From Jacaranda mimosifolia (Eukaryota > Streptophyta > Magnoliopsida > Lamiales > Bignoniaceae), in contig CM032131.1 in the NCBI GenBank assembly GCA_018894105.1, positions 6,412,501-6,476,500 of the forward strand: a DNA stretch of 64,000 nt, in the 5' to 3' direction. Below the pieces are notes generated by a model. It was not told the origin of the DNA. It did not search any database and saw only the letters and a list, made by a program, of their open reading frames with translations. Shown here in pieces: positions 13,101-24,845 of the stretch; the stretch's first letter is position 1; each line of letters starts with the position of its first letter. A program made the position numbers and the translations under genes.

Positions 13101-13179
13101 AATCATACGAATAAAATAAAACTAAAATCTATCAACTATGGATTTAATCTCTAATCTAATCTCTTGATTCTTTCCTTCC

Positions 13180-13480
13180 AAATATGATCTTGAATTTAAT
13201 GAGTTCCGCGAAAAACGCCGTAGATCTCCTTGAATTTTATTTGAAGAAAATAATGCTAATTCGAGGGTTTCGCACTTTAATTTTGAATCAAATGCCAAAA
13301 TATATGAGCTCTACAAAGAATGTTTTGAACGTCGTGGATCTCCTTGAATTTAATTTGAATACAATAACACTAATTCGAGGGCTCTGTACCTTAATCTCGA
13401 ATCAAATGCCAAAATATGATGAGCTTTGCGAAGAACCCATTGAACATCATGGATCTCCTTGAATTTGATTGAAAGAATTG
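13180..13480. repeat. Three tandem copies of a ~114-bp repeat
   Basis: The anchor GGATCTCCTTGAATTT or its variant recurs at about 13222, 13336 and 13451, a period of 114-115 bp. Between anchors, CTAATTCGAGGG and AATCAAATGCCAAAATAT are shared. It lies upstream, in minus-strand terms, of the gag remnant, and probably belongs to that element's 5' untranslated region. Confidence 0.75.
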
Positions 13481-14330
13481 TTGGACTCCTTCAATGTTCC
13501 TCTCACTTGCTAGAATTTGTGTTGTGTGTTGAATAAGTTTTAATCACCCCCTTTATATAGATGCTTGCTGGGAGATTTTCAAATTGAATTGGATTTCTTT
13601 CATAGTTATTTATTTGATAAAATAATATCAAATATTAAAAAATAATATCAAATATCTTTGATTTGACAATATCAAGCATCAAAAGATAATGTCAAATATC
13701 AATAGATTATATCATATATATTTGATTTGATTGGTCCGTAGACATAGATACTTCATTTTTGACACTTGTCAATATTTGATTTGAGCATAAAACAAATACT
13801 AAAGTATTAATTAAAATTAACTATTTATCTTTTGGAATTAACTTTAATAAATTTCAAGCAATAAATGGAAATTTTAAATTAATATCTAGCATATTATTTT
13901 ACATGTGTCACTTCTCCATTGGCTAAAATTAATATGTCTACACACGCCATCCTAAGTTGCATATATGTTAAGATGTACAATTTCTACATTTTGGATCATC
14001 TATTTTAACTAATGTTATCTATTTTAAGTTGTTATCTTAGACAATTAGTGACATATTTGCAGTAAAAAATTTAGCAATAATAAAAATTGTTACAATAATT
14101 CATGATTGAATTTTTATTATTACTATAGGTGTATTGCTAATTATTAATTATGACAACTAAAGCTATATTCATCTTATTATTAAGTTTGTAAAAATTATTA
14201 GGATAACAAATTAATTTTTTATTACTTAATATGTATGATTAGTGATAGCTTCTAATGTGTTATTATTTTGTTACTATTTTTTTTTCCTTGGAGTGAAAAT
14301 TAATGACATTTTATCACGGACCCTAGAGTT
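13481..14330. other. AT-rich DNA upstream of glucanase 2
   Basis: No gene. Contains ATATCAAATAT-type short repeats (13615-13740). About 13945-14030 resembles 32788-32860 (shared CCATC and ACATTTTGGAT), another trace of the duplicated upstream flank. From 14041 to 14290 there are scattered GTTACAA/ATTACTT motifs like those of the CACTA-type elements elsewhere in the window. Confidence 0.4.
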
Positions 14331-14389
14331 AAGGCACTGAAAATTTCCCCCGGTATATATAATTGGTTGAGCTTCTTCCAATTAGTCTA

Positions 14390-14530
14390 TTTGTCCCAGT
14401 TTCTACCGAGAGACTAATTTGGCAGGAAAAGTTAGCAGCCCATTACGCTCCAAACCTCTATAAAAAGGAAGCTTTTGGGAGACAATTGCTTCATTGCTCA
14501 GGTTTAGCTCTTGTTGTATCCTTCTCCAAT
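14390..14530 (+). promoter_or_regulatory. Proximal promoter of glucanase 2
   Basis: TATA box TATAAAAA at 14459-14466 lies about 65 bp before the ATG, in the shared context CCTCTATAAAAAGGAAGC. The upstream block TTTGGCAGGAAAA...TTAGCAGCC (14417-14440) is shared with copy 1. Relative to copy 1, about 36 bases between two short AGCC repeats are missing, including the W-box and the second TATA-like sequence. Confidence 0.7.
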
Positions 14531-15726
14531 ATGCATATGGTGGGCACAATAAATCACTTCATTTCTGCAATGATCGTTTTGGGCTTGCTAATATCGGTTT
14601 CCATGGAGTTCACAGGTTTACTTTCTCTTTCCCTTTAAAATATATAGAGTATTCCCATAATTATTCATATTAGCACAATTTTACAAAAATTTATGACAAA
14701 TATAATGTGCGTGCATGTCCACACTAATCCTGGTAATGAACGAGTTAAGTGTTGAATACATATAATGCAGTTGCTCAGACGGGCGTTTGTTATGGAAGGC
14801 TTGGGGATAATTTGCCTTCTCCATCAGATGTCGTGAATCTATACAAGGGAAACAACATCCAAAGAATGAGAATCTACGACCCTGACCAGCCGACTCTCCA
14901 AGCTCTAAGTGATTCCGGCATTGAGCTCATCCTTGGTGTTCCTAACAATGATCTCCAGTATCTCGCATCTGGCGAAGACAACGCAAATGATTGGATCCAA
15001 AATAATGTAATAAACTATCCAAATGTATGGTTTAAGTACATTGCTGTCGGAAATGAAGTCAGCCCTTTGAGAGGAGACACGGCTCAGTACGCCCAGTTCG
15101 TCTTCCCGGCCATGCAGAATATTTACAACGTTATTTCTGCAGCTGGACTCGCAGAGCAGATCAGAGTTTCAACTGCCGTCGACACAGGACTTCTTGGAAA
15201 CTCCTATCCTCCGGCAGATGGGGTGTTTAGGTCCGATGTTATGCCATATCTCGACCCCATCATTGGGTTTTTAATGAACAACGGCGCCCCACTACTTGTG
15301 AACATATATCCTTACTTTTCTTACATTTACAATAAAGCACAGATTGATATTGAATACGCTCTCTTCACATCTGACGGGATCCTCGTGCCTGACGGCACAC
15401 GGTATCAGAATCTTTTCTATGCCATTTTGGACGCCATGTATGCAGCACTGGAAAGGAGTGGCGGCTCGTCCCTGGAAATTGTGGTGGCAGAGACTGGTTG
15501 GCCTTCGGATGGAGGGGACGCGACGTCTGTTGAGAATGCAATGATTTATAACACGAACTTGATTCAGCGTGTAAGAGATGGAACGCCTAAGAGACCTGGA
15601 CAGCCTATAGAAACATATATTTTTGCTATGTTTGATGAAAATAGGAAAGATGGGCCCGATCATGAGAGGCATTTTGGGCTCTTCTCGCCAGATGGATCAC
15701 CCAAGTACCCAATCTATTTTGACTAG
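14531..15726 (+). CDS. Glucan endo-1,3-beta-glucosidase (GH17), copy 2, two exons
   Basis: Same enzyme class and secretion route as copy 1. Exons are 14531-14615 and 14771-15726; the intron opens GTTTAC and ends ATGCAG, again splitting a Val codon. The product is 346 aa. I chose the first ATG at 14531; a second in-frame ATG at 14537 would only shorten the signal peptide by two residues. The mature start is QTGVCYGRLG (residue 31). Catalytic Glu residues sit in AVGNEVSP (about 124) and VVAETGWPS (about 269). There is no C-terminal vacuolar extension; the end is PKYPIYFD. By hand count it is about 76% identical to copy 1 over the mature chain without gaps. The substitutions add many Asp/Glu and remove many Arg/Lys, so this looks like the acidic isoform of the pair. 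Both genes look intact and functional. Confidence 0.95.
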
Positions 15727-15871
15727 TTTTATTACACATATATATATGACATGAAGTGCATATATCCATGGAATAAGGACAGTGATCTACTGCTGCCTCT
15801 GTCTAAATAAGGACTGTCGTAGTTTCTTCATATGAAACTAAAATTAAGGCAATACTTGTAATAGATATGTT

Positions 15872-15980
15872 TTAAACTAGCGGATTGGATCCTCTGTTAC
15901 CAAATCGTGTTACATCTCCTGTTGCACTCCCAGATGATTGCCATGATTTGGTAACAGAGGATCCCATCCGATTAAACTAG
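15872..15980. mobile_element. 90-bp foldback MITE 3' of glucanase 2
   Basis: Inverted arms 15881-15906 and 15945-15970 (26 nt, one mismatch; left arm opens CGGATTGGATCCTCTG) enclose a 38-nt loop. The hairpin is flanked by the direct repeat TTAAACTAG (15872-15880 and 15972-15980), consistent with a 9-10 bp target duplication and so with a Mutator-like MITE. It starts about 150 bp after the stop codon and could lie within the 3' UTR, giving a stable RNA hairpin. Confidence 0.75.
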
Positions 15981-16942
15981 ACTACTGATATATGGAAGGG
16001 AATTAAATTCTATCTTGGAGGAGTACATTGCTGCTTCCTATATTTTTTATTTTTTCTTAATTTTTTCCTCGTTAAAATTAGAGATCCATTAAGGTGTGAA
16101 TCGTTAACACGCCAACTGGGTTGTTTAACTTGCCTAATCTCTACTTCAAATGCTTGATTAGTCTTTTGGATAATTATTGCCCATGCCTAGCAGATGTTAT
16201 AGTGGTAAGCGCACTCCAGATGAGTGCTTCTAAAATATAGTGGACCGCTTGGAAAGAGTAAATGTGGTTCTAGCTGTCAACACTATTGTTGCAAGCAGCT
16301 CGGTTAAATTAAATTAAATTACAATAAATCTTAGGATATACTCATTTTTTCTTCTTCTTCTTCTTCCTTTTTTTTTTTTTTTTTTCTCCTTATCTTGAAG
16401 ATAACTTGGGAATGTTTTTCAGTTACTTCTATGATGATATCTAAATCATCGTCTGTAAAAATTACCTAATTTTATGAGTTACTGTCTCATCGTTGTCACT
16501 TTCAGCGGAGATTTTTCTTTATATAAAAAAACATCTTAAGGGTGATCAGAAAGAGAAGTAGCTAATAAACTATATTAGAACACTTGACTGACTCCTACAT
16601 CCTATGTAAAAAATATTAGCTACCATCGTAGTCTTGAGTCAAAAAATTGGGAAGAGGGAAATGACCTTATCATTGTTCCCATATCGGCATCAATAATGAT
16701 GCCCAAAATTTATCAATGCACGTGGAGTTATAATCACATTGTAGTATTTACGAATCCACATGCATTTTGGATTATCTTGTCTTGAGTAGTAATCTCAATA
16801 AGTGAGAGAAAAATAATTAACAAATCAATTTAAAATTCCCCACTCATTTAACAAGAAAACCACTAAAATCAAAACTTATTAGCTCACATTGTGTTGTTAT
16901 TCTAAATGGTCACGAGATCCGCCAAAATTAGAACTCACATAG
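15981..16942. other. Intergenic DNA between glucanase 2 and copia element
   Basis: No gene recognised. It contains a pyrimidine tract (CTT)n/(T)n at about 16348-16386. The last five bases, CATAG (16938-16942), are the left target duplication of the copia element. Confidence 0.6.
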
Positions 16943-17234
16943 TGTTAGCATAATTGTACAGTTGCTCTCATGCATGCAATTTTTTGTAATCGGCTATTAT
17001 AGTGTTATAGGTTAGCTAATTATTGTAGACCAGTTAGTTAGCCCATTTGCTGTCAATTTGTTAGCGTTTGTTACAACAGCGTGGCAGATGCGTCATTGTT
17101 TCTCTCTTGTATATAAACTGTGTATCATGCTTTCTATCAATTCAACACACATTTTTTTCACTTGTTCTGCTGCATGGCATATATCCATTCTCTCTCCAGA
17201 ATGTCCCTGCCTTCATGAAGCACATATTGTAACA
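16943..17234 (+). repeat. 5' LTR of copia element
   Basis: 292 bp, TG...CA termini. A TATA-like TATATAAACTG near 17109-17119 probably directs transcription of the element. It is identical to the 3' LTR except at 17205. Confidence 0.95.
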
Positions 17235-17246
17235 TGGTATCAGTTG
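17235..17246 (+). other. Primer-binding site of copia element
   Basis: TGGTATCAG directly abuts the 5' LTR, as in the plant copia consensus TGGTATCAGAGC, which is complementary to the 3' end of initiator tRNA-Met. The last three bases (TTG) depart from the consensus. Confidence 0.85.
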
Positions 17247-17353
17247 ATTTCTATTCTCTGCGCACTCTCCTCCGGCGATCTCCTCTTCTCTCTTCTTTCT
17301 GGTAATCCTACCTATCTTCTGTTCAGTTTTCTTTTTCCGGAGATAGCTCAGTC

Positions 17354-20300
17354 ATGGATCCTCTTCGATCATCGGCATCCGCCGCCTACAATGGCCAATA
17401 TTCCGCCATTGACGACACCTCGAGTCCATTCTATTTACACCATTCTGACAATCCAGGCCTCACTTTGGTGTCTCAACAACTGACCGGCGACAACTATGGC
17501 TCATGGAGCCGTGCGATGCTCATCGCTCTCTCCGTAAAAAATAAAGTGGCTTTCGTGGATGGCTCTGTTCAGAAACCAACTGCGGAAGATCCCGTACTGC
17601 TTAATTCCTGGCTCAGAAATAACAACATTGTTATTTCCTGGTTGTTGAATTCTGTCTCAAAGGATATCTCCGCAAGCGTCATCTATTCCGATTCAGCACA
17701 TGATATTTGGATTGATCTCAAACAGCGATTTCAACAAAGCACTGGTCCCCGATTATTTCAATTACACAAGCAGTTGGTCACTCACACCCAAGGTAATGAT
17801 TCGGTTAATGTGTATTTCACTAAGTTGAAGATCATCTGGGAGGAACTTAGTAATTACCGGCCAATTTGTACCTGTAATCAATGCTCTTGTGGTGGATTGC
17901 GTGATTTGGGTGACCATTTTCAGAGGGAGTATGTTTTGGCATTCCTTATGGGCTTACATGATTCCTTTGCTCAACTCCGCAGTCAGATTTTACTCATGGA
18001 ACCCTTACCGCCGATAACTAAAGTTCACTCTCTCATTGCTTAGGAGGAGCACCAATGTGGCCTTAGCCTTTCATCTAACCTTGATTCTCATCAGAATGTG
18101 GCATTTGCAGTTAGACCGAACAACAACAGCAGATTCGCTACCAAGCCACCACTAAGTACTAATGCCAACAACTCCAGGGGTATCCGAAAGGATAGACCAT
18201 ATTGTACACACTGCTCCATCTTTGGTCACACAGTTGAGACATGTTACAAGATCCACGGCTATCCCCCTGGATTCAAATTCAAGCCGAAAAATCCGCCGGT
18301 CGCAGCTCCTCATTTGTCTTCTCAAACTCTACAACAAACTCCTATCAATCAAGTCTCTCAAGCTCAACCATCTGATGGTCTAAACAACTTCTTTCAGACT
18401 CTGAGTGCCACTCAATACAATCAACTCGTCAGCCTCCTCTCTTCTCACGTGAATGCCTCTACCCAGCCTACTGATAATGAATCCACATCAATACCTATTA
18501 CCACAGGTACTTGTCTCTCCACTGTCTCTCACCCCAATCTCACTTCTAACACTTGGATCCTAGATTCTGGAGCATCCAAACACATTTGCTCAGATGCTAC
18601 CTTATTCCAGAAATTGATCCCTATACAAAACTATGCTATTACCCTACCTGATAACACTCGGATCCAGGTCTATTACAGGGGTGACATTATTCTCACTCCA
18701 TTCATAACTCTGCGTGATGTATTATATGTTCCTCAAGTTAAACTTCAACTGTTATCAATCAGTTGTCTTCTTCATAACTCTTCTCTCACTATTACTTTCT
18801 TCCATGACCGTTTTGTTATCCAGGAAGCCAAGACGAAGAATGTGATTGGCAAGGGTAACAAGGTTGCTGGCCTCTACACCCTTCACATTGATCTTACTAT
18901 CCCTATATGTCATGTAAATAAGGCCTCAGTTCAACTTTGGCACAATAGGCTTGGCCACCCTGCTTATCAAAAATTAGCTGTATTGAAAAGCATTCTCAAA
19001 TTTGATGTAGTAAATCACAATGATCCTTGCTGTATATGCCCGTTGGCTAAACAAAAACATCTTCCTTTTATTTCACATAATCATCTCTCAAGTTCTCCAT
19101 TTGATTTGATTCATATTGACATATGGGGTCCATTCCATGTTCCAACCCACACTGGCCACAGGTTTTTTATCACTTTGGTGGATGATTGCACCAGGTTTAC
19201 TTGGACTTACTTAATCAAACAAAAATCTGAAGTTTCCCACATCATCCCACAGTTCTTCACTCTTATATCCACTCAATACAATGCTTGTATTAAGAAAGTT
19301 AGATCTGACAACGCTAAAGAACTCCACCTCAGTGAATTCTACTCCAAACATGGAGTCATCCATCAATTCGCATGTGTTGCTACCCCTCAGCAAAATTCCG
19401 TAGTCGAGCGCAAGCACCAACATCTTTTAAATGTGGCTCGCGCTCTCTTTTTCGAGTCTCATGTCCCTACAACTCTATGGAACGAATGCATTCTAACTGC
19501 CACTTACCTTATAAATCGTACCCCATCTACTCTTCTCAAGAACAAAACACCATTCGAACTCCTTAACCATACTCCATATGACTATTCGCACCTCAAATCC
19601 TTTGGGTGCCTAGCATATGTCTCAACCCTCCACAGCCATCGCACCAAATTCGACCCAAAGGCCAAGCCGTATGTCTTCCTGGGTTACCCTAACGCTATTA
19701 AGGGTTACAAACTTTATGATCTTTCCACTAAACAACTCCTCATATCTAGACATGTTGTATTCCATGAGCACATTTTTCCCTTCCAGCTAACTCCTCCAGC
19801 TGATCCTCTTATTGACCCATTTCCCCAACTAGTTCTTCCTATTTCATCTCATGATCTCCCTAGTCCTACTCCTCCTCACATTCCAGTGCACTCTACTCAC
19901 ACTGCTTTTGAGTCCTCTCCTCCCCAGTCTATTCCTCCTCTAAGAAAATCCACAAGAATTATGAGACTACCATCATACCTTAAAGACTACCACTGCAGCC
20001 TTTTATGCTCTAAATCTCCTCCAACAAACTGTCCTCACCCTTTGTCAAATTACTTATCTTACACTTCCTTCTCTGATGTCCATAGAAATATCTTATTGAA
20101 CATCTCTTCTCATTATGAACCTCAATCCTACAAACAGGCAGTAAATATTCCCTAGTGGGTTAATGCTATGCAGTCTGAACTTAATGCACTAGTTTCAAAT
20201 AAAACATGGTCCATAGTTCCCCTCCCCCCAGGCAAAAATGTTATTGGTTGCAGGTGGATTTACAAGCTCAAATTCAAGGCCGACGGTTCCATTGTCAGGT

Positions 20301-21670
20301 ATAAAGCCCGACTGGTTGCTAAAGGGTTCACCCAACAAGCCGGTATTGATTTTCTAGACACTTTTTCACCTGTCGCCAAGTTCACTACGGTTAAGATCCT
20401 TCTCGCCCTAGCAGCTGCCAATCAGTGGCACCTTGCCCAGCTAGATATTAATAATGCTTTCCTCAATGGCGATCTATTTGAGGAAGTCTATATGGAAGTC
20501 CCTCCTGGTTTGATTCCTCCGACCGCCCCACAGCACAACTCACAAAGATTGGTATGCAAACTCCACAAAGCATTGTATGGGCTTCGCCAAGCCTCAAGGC
20601 AATGGTATTCTAAGCTTTCTACAGCACTTCTTCAGCTAGGTTTTTCTCAGTATCAAGCTGACCACAGCTTATTCACAAGAGGTTCTGGCCAATCTTTTAT
20701 AGCTTTACTTGTTTACGTGGATGATATCATACTTGCTGGGCCTTCTACAGATACTATTTCCAAGCTCAAAATCCTTCTCCAACAACGTTTCAAGTTAAAG
20801 GATCTTGGTCAGTTGAAATACTTCTTAGGGCTCGAAATTGCCAAGTCCCCTAAGGGAATATTTCTTTCCCAACGATACTATGCACTACAGATTCTTGAAG
20901 ACACTGGTTACCTTGCTGCAAAACCAGCTTCAGTTCCCATTAACCCTCACACTAAACTCCATTCTACTGATGGTGATCCGCTACCAGACCCATGTCCCTA
21001 CAGACGCCTTATTGGTCGCCTCATATACCTCACATTAACAAGACCAGACATTACTTTCGCAGTGCATAAGCTCAGTCAATTCTTGTCCGCTCCACGCACC
21101 TCACACTTTCAAGTTGTTCATAATCTCTTACGGTATCTCAAAGCCACACCAGGTCAGGGTATTTTCTTTTCCTCCTCCACATCTCAGCAGCTTCGTGCCT
21201 TCTCCGATGCTGATTGGGCATCTTGTCTGGAAACCCGTAAATCCACAACAGGCTTTTGCGTGTTTCTTGGTGAATCCCTTATTTCTTGGAAGTCTAAGAA
21301 ACAACCTACGGTCTCTCGATCCTCCGCTGAAGCAGAATATCGAGCACTTGCAGCCACCACGAGTGAACTTCTTTGGATCAAGCAGCTTCTTCAGGATTTC
21401 CACATCACTCACCCAGCTCCCGCCACTCTATTCTGTGACAATCAAGCGGCGTTACACATTGCCTCCAATCCCATTTTTCACGAACGAACGAAGCACATTG
21501 AAATTGATTGCCATTTCATTCGTGAAAAAGTTACCTCATATCACATAAAGCTCATGCCAGTTCGATCCGATCACCAGCTCGCCGACATCTTCACGAAACT
21601 ATTACCTGCTCCTTCATTGTCTTCTATACTCTCCAAGATGGCTGTCCAAAATCCTCACAGTCCATCTTGA
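17354..21670 (+). pseudogene. Copia gag-pol polyprotein, two in-frame TAG stops
   Basis: One frame runs from ATG 17354 to TGA 21668-21670 (1439 codons counting all stops), interrupted only by TAG at 18041-18043 and at 20153-20155. In order: N-terminal gag (LTGDNYGSWSRAM, 17354-18040); CCHC zinc knuckle CTHCSIFGHTVETC (18203-18244); protease DSGA (18563-18574); GAG-pre-integrase LWHNRLGHP (about 18936); integrase with IDIWGP, LVDDCTR and VVERKH (about 19110-19420); reverse transcriptase with LDINNAFLNGDL and YVDD (20714-20725); RNase H with FSDADWA, AEAEYRA and CDNQAA (about 21200-21450). The first stop falls inside gag, before the zinc knuckle; the second falls between integrase and reverse transcriptase. 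Neither is a normal gag-pol boundary. Every other domain is open, so it decayed very recently; it could still be mobilised in trans. Confidence 0.95.
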
Positions 21671-21678
21671 GGGAGGAA
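21669..21678 (+). other. Polypurine tract of copia element
   Basis: GAGGGAGGAA immediately precedes the 3' LTR and overlaps the polyprotein stop codon by two bases. It primes plus-strand DNA synthesis in LTR retrotransposons. Confidence 0.9.
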
Positions 21679-21970
21679 TGTTAGCATAATTGTACAGTTG
21701 CTCTCATGCATGCAATTTTTTGTAATCGGCTATTATAGTGTTATAGGTTAGCTAATTATTGTAGACCAGTTAGTTAGCCCATTTGCTGTCAATTTGTTAG
21801 CGTTTGTTACAACAGCGTGGCAGATGCGTCATTGTTTCTCTCTTGTATATAAACTGTGTATCATGCTTTCTATCAATTCAACACACATTTTTTTCACTTG
21901 TTCTGCTGCATGGCATATATCCATTCTCTCTCCAGAATGTTCCTGCCTTCATGAAGCACATATTGTAACA
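21679..21970 (+). repeat. 3' LTR of copia element
   Basis: 292 bp, same termini as the 5' LTR. The only difference is T at 21941, where the 5' LTR has C. It is followed by the target duplication CATAG. Confidence 0.95.
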
Positions 21971-21975
21971 CATAG

Positions 21976-24845
21976 AGCTGTTGTTCTAAAACGGTGATGA
22001 AACCGACTTTAATTAGAGCAGAATTTGCAACATGTTTCCAGCAAAGGTGTTTGCAAACAGTCTTCATATTTTCCAAGACATGGAAGACACATAATTGATT
22101 CACAACATATCACTTTTATTTGTATGCAACAATGCAACCATAAATATAAATAAATTGAAAATATAAAAGTCCAACATTCAAAAAATGACATTGCCAAAAC
22201 ATAAGAAAAGGTATTTACCTGGGACTGGTTCATTTAGGTTTAATCTAAATCAATTATTTATATCTTTCTAATTATAAATGTTAAGTCGGATGTAGGGTTT
22301 AGGAATTGAAACATAATACACGGTTAGAAGATAATTGAGTGGATCCTAATTATAACTCTTAGATGCTTGCGTTATATATCATTGATAATGTTGAGCAAAT
22401 GTAATGTTGAAATAATATAAAATACTTACATAAATTTTTCTGAAACTGAGATATTTATAGTGATATGTTGATGTGGACCTGTCACATCACTACCTCGTGG
22501 ACGGATACAATGAATTCATATGTTTTTCATGAATGACTAGGATCTTTAGGATGGGTTAAGGAAAAGATAGGGCCGATAAATGAAAAAATGTATGAATTTG
22601 TGGAAGTAATTGGAAATTATTTGCATTCAAGAGGGCATAATGGTCCTTTTACGACTTTGACCTATATTGGGTGTAAAAGACTATATCCATCAATACGACT
22701 AGAAGATAAATTGATTAGTCAAAAAATAATGATAGACATAAAAAAATAATGATAGAAATATATATAAATAATTAAGTAAACAGATAAATAAATATATAGA
22801 TTGCCTTCATTAGGCTTTTTTCTTCCTCACGCACGATGTGATCATTAATATCATGGTTGAATAATCGCGGTAACTTGAAGTGGTGATCTCGAAGTCTCCT
22901 TGGAAATCAGGATTTTTTTTCTTAGTCTTGCACTCGTCCAAGTTGTTTGTTGTGTTTGGTCAAGTTTATTTAAAATATTTTATGAGTTTTTATATTTTAA
23001 TTATAAATTTTTTTTGAAAATTTTAAAATGTTAGATTTTTATAAGGTTTTGAAGCTTATAAGGTATTAAATAGCAATTTTATAATTAAAATATTTAAAAT
23101 TAAAAGAAGTTGTTAAAATTTTGAAATAAGTTGTGGTGTCTTTATTTTTTTCAAAAGAGCTTATAAAATCCTAATATCTTATCTTAAAATCTTATAAGCT
23201 CCTTAAAAAAAAATAGTTTTTAACATTTTATAAGCTTTTAAACATTTAAAAAGATGTTTCAAGAAACTTGCAAATACACCTAAATATCCTCTTAGTTTTA
23301 CTTTAAAATTTACGTTATATTTTTTTTCCAAATTCATTACTCGAATACCATGGGTAAACTAGAGAGTATTGCAACATCATGAATCAAGCTTTGAAAAATT
23401 TTCGATCTTAATTTCAAGGAGCATGTAAAATTAAACTAAGATTGAGTCAAAAATTTTGAATTTGAGCTTAATTACAATATATATAAATATGTATATATAC
23501 ATTTATATACTAGCATCGTCCCCATATTATGCATGGATTTTTAAAAATACTACATCTTAACGTAATTGTTGAATTATAGATATAACTAAAAATAATAGTA
23601 TAAAAATCAAAATATTGCAAAAAATGGTCAATAATGAGTAAAATTAAATATTACTCCAATATATCAAAATTAGTATTTAAAACCTTGGAACATATAAAAA
23701 CATTAATATATATATATATATATATATGAAATCTTATATACATGATGTTATGGAAAATGAATTTCAAAATCATTTGGCTAGTGTAAAAGGAAAAAAAAAT
23801 TCAAAACTTTCAAAGATATCAAAAACCTATGAATATGATCATATACTTTATCAAAAAAAAAAAAAGAAAGGAAAATTATATAACCAAAAAGTAACAGATA
23901 GTTGCATTAAGAATAAAAATATATGAGAAGGACATAGCACAAGTTTAATAGTTTAAGAATTGTTAGAAAAAACTTAAAATTATAATATTTTAAGATTATT
24001 TTAAACTTAAAAGACTATGAGTATATATTAAGTTGAAACTTTTTAACTTTTCAAGGAAATGAAAATAAAAAATAAAAAATTGGATATATATTTTGATGGA
24101 TTAAATTATGCCTAGTGTTATAAACTTAAATAGTTAATCAGTATGTTTTCTATTGATACAATCAACTCATAATATTTTCAAATAGATCAAGAAAGATTTA
24201 AAAATATATAGTAATGAAGTAATACACAAAATTTTTAAAAAGAGCTCGAATTATCCATACTCATACATACATAACTACATATGGGAATGCAAATGGCATA
24301 CTTTATAAATTATAAATATTCAAAAAGTGAAATAAATTTTAAAAATATTAATACCAATTACATCCTATAGAATTATAAAATTAGATAAAAAAAATTAAAA
24401 ATAAAATGCAAAATTTAACAAATAAATTGATAACTTGATTCAAAGAATGAATAGAAATATACCAAATGTATAATGATTCAAATAAATTAAAAATTAAATG
24501 ACAGAATTTATCGATGGTTGAAGAGAAAATTGCAATTAATATAAGTGTAGCAAAATTAAAAAAAATATTAAGAATAATTAATATATCTCATATCATAGAA
24601 TAATTAAATTATATGAATAAAATAGAATTTAAAAAATAAAATAAAATAAATGAATTGATAACTTGGACTAAGTAATAAACAAATAGATACAAAAGTTTAC
24701 AAATTTAATAACAAATGAAAGTTAGATGATAGACTTTGTTTATGATTGAAAAGAAAATTATAGGCATTAAAATCCAAAAACTCTCTTTCATTATGTAACA
24801 TATTGGAATCACATAAATGAAAAAATAAAAAAAGTAAACTGTCAA
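21976..24845. other. AT-rich flank with repeats shared with glucanase 1 flank
   Basis: No gene recognised. About 22170-23450 contains pieces in the same order as 10380-10900, such as GATAAATTGATTAGTCAAAAAATAATG near 22710 and 10461 (only part quoted) and the dispersed repeat at 22800-22960. About 23560-24070 is similar to 31800-32330. (AT)n microsatellite at about 23707-23727. The rest is low-complexity AT-rich DNA. Confidence 0.45.

Larger units (their letters stand above)
16943..21970 (+). mobile_element. Complete Ty1/copia LTR retrotransposon
   Basis: A 5028-bp element has 292-bp LTRs (16943-17234, 21679-21970) opening TGTTAGCATAATT and closing TTGTAACA, and a perfect 5-bp target duplication CATAG (16938-16942, 21971-21975). 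The primer-binding site follows the 5' LTR and the polypurine tract precedes the 3' LTR. The domain order gag, protease, integrase, reverse transcriptase, RNase H is that of copia. The LTRs differ only at 17205 (C) versus 21941 (T), so insertion is recent. It lies about 1.2 kb downstream of glucanase 2 in the same orientation. Confidence 0.97.

Noticed and set aside
14363..14638. Longer N-terminus for glucanase 2
   Set aside because: The frame extends upstream of 14531 but contains no ATG there and crosses the TATA box; the signal peptide starts at the first ATG, 14531.
17058..17483. 141-codon open frame on the + strand
   Set aside because: It overlaps the copia LTR and leader and is out of frame with gag, which starts at 17354.
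18041..20155. Programmed TAG readthrough in the copia element
   Set aside because: The stops lie inside gag before the zinc knuckle and between integrase and RT, not at a gag-pol junction, and copia elements normally use one frame; mutation is simpler.
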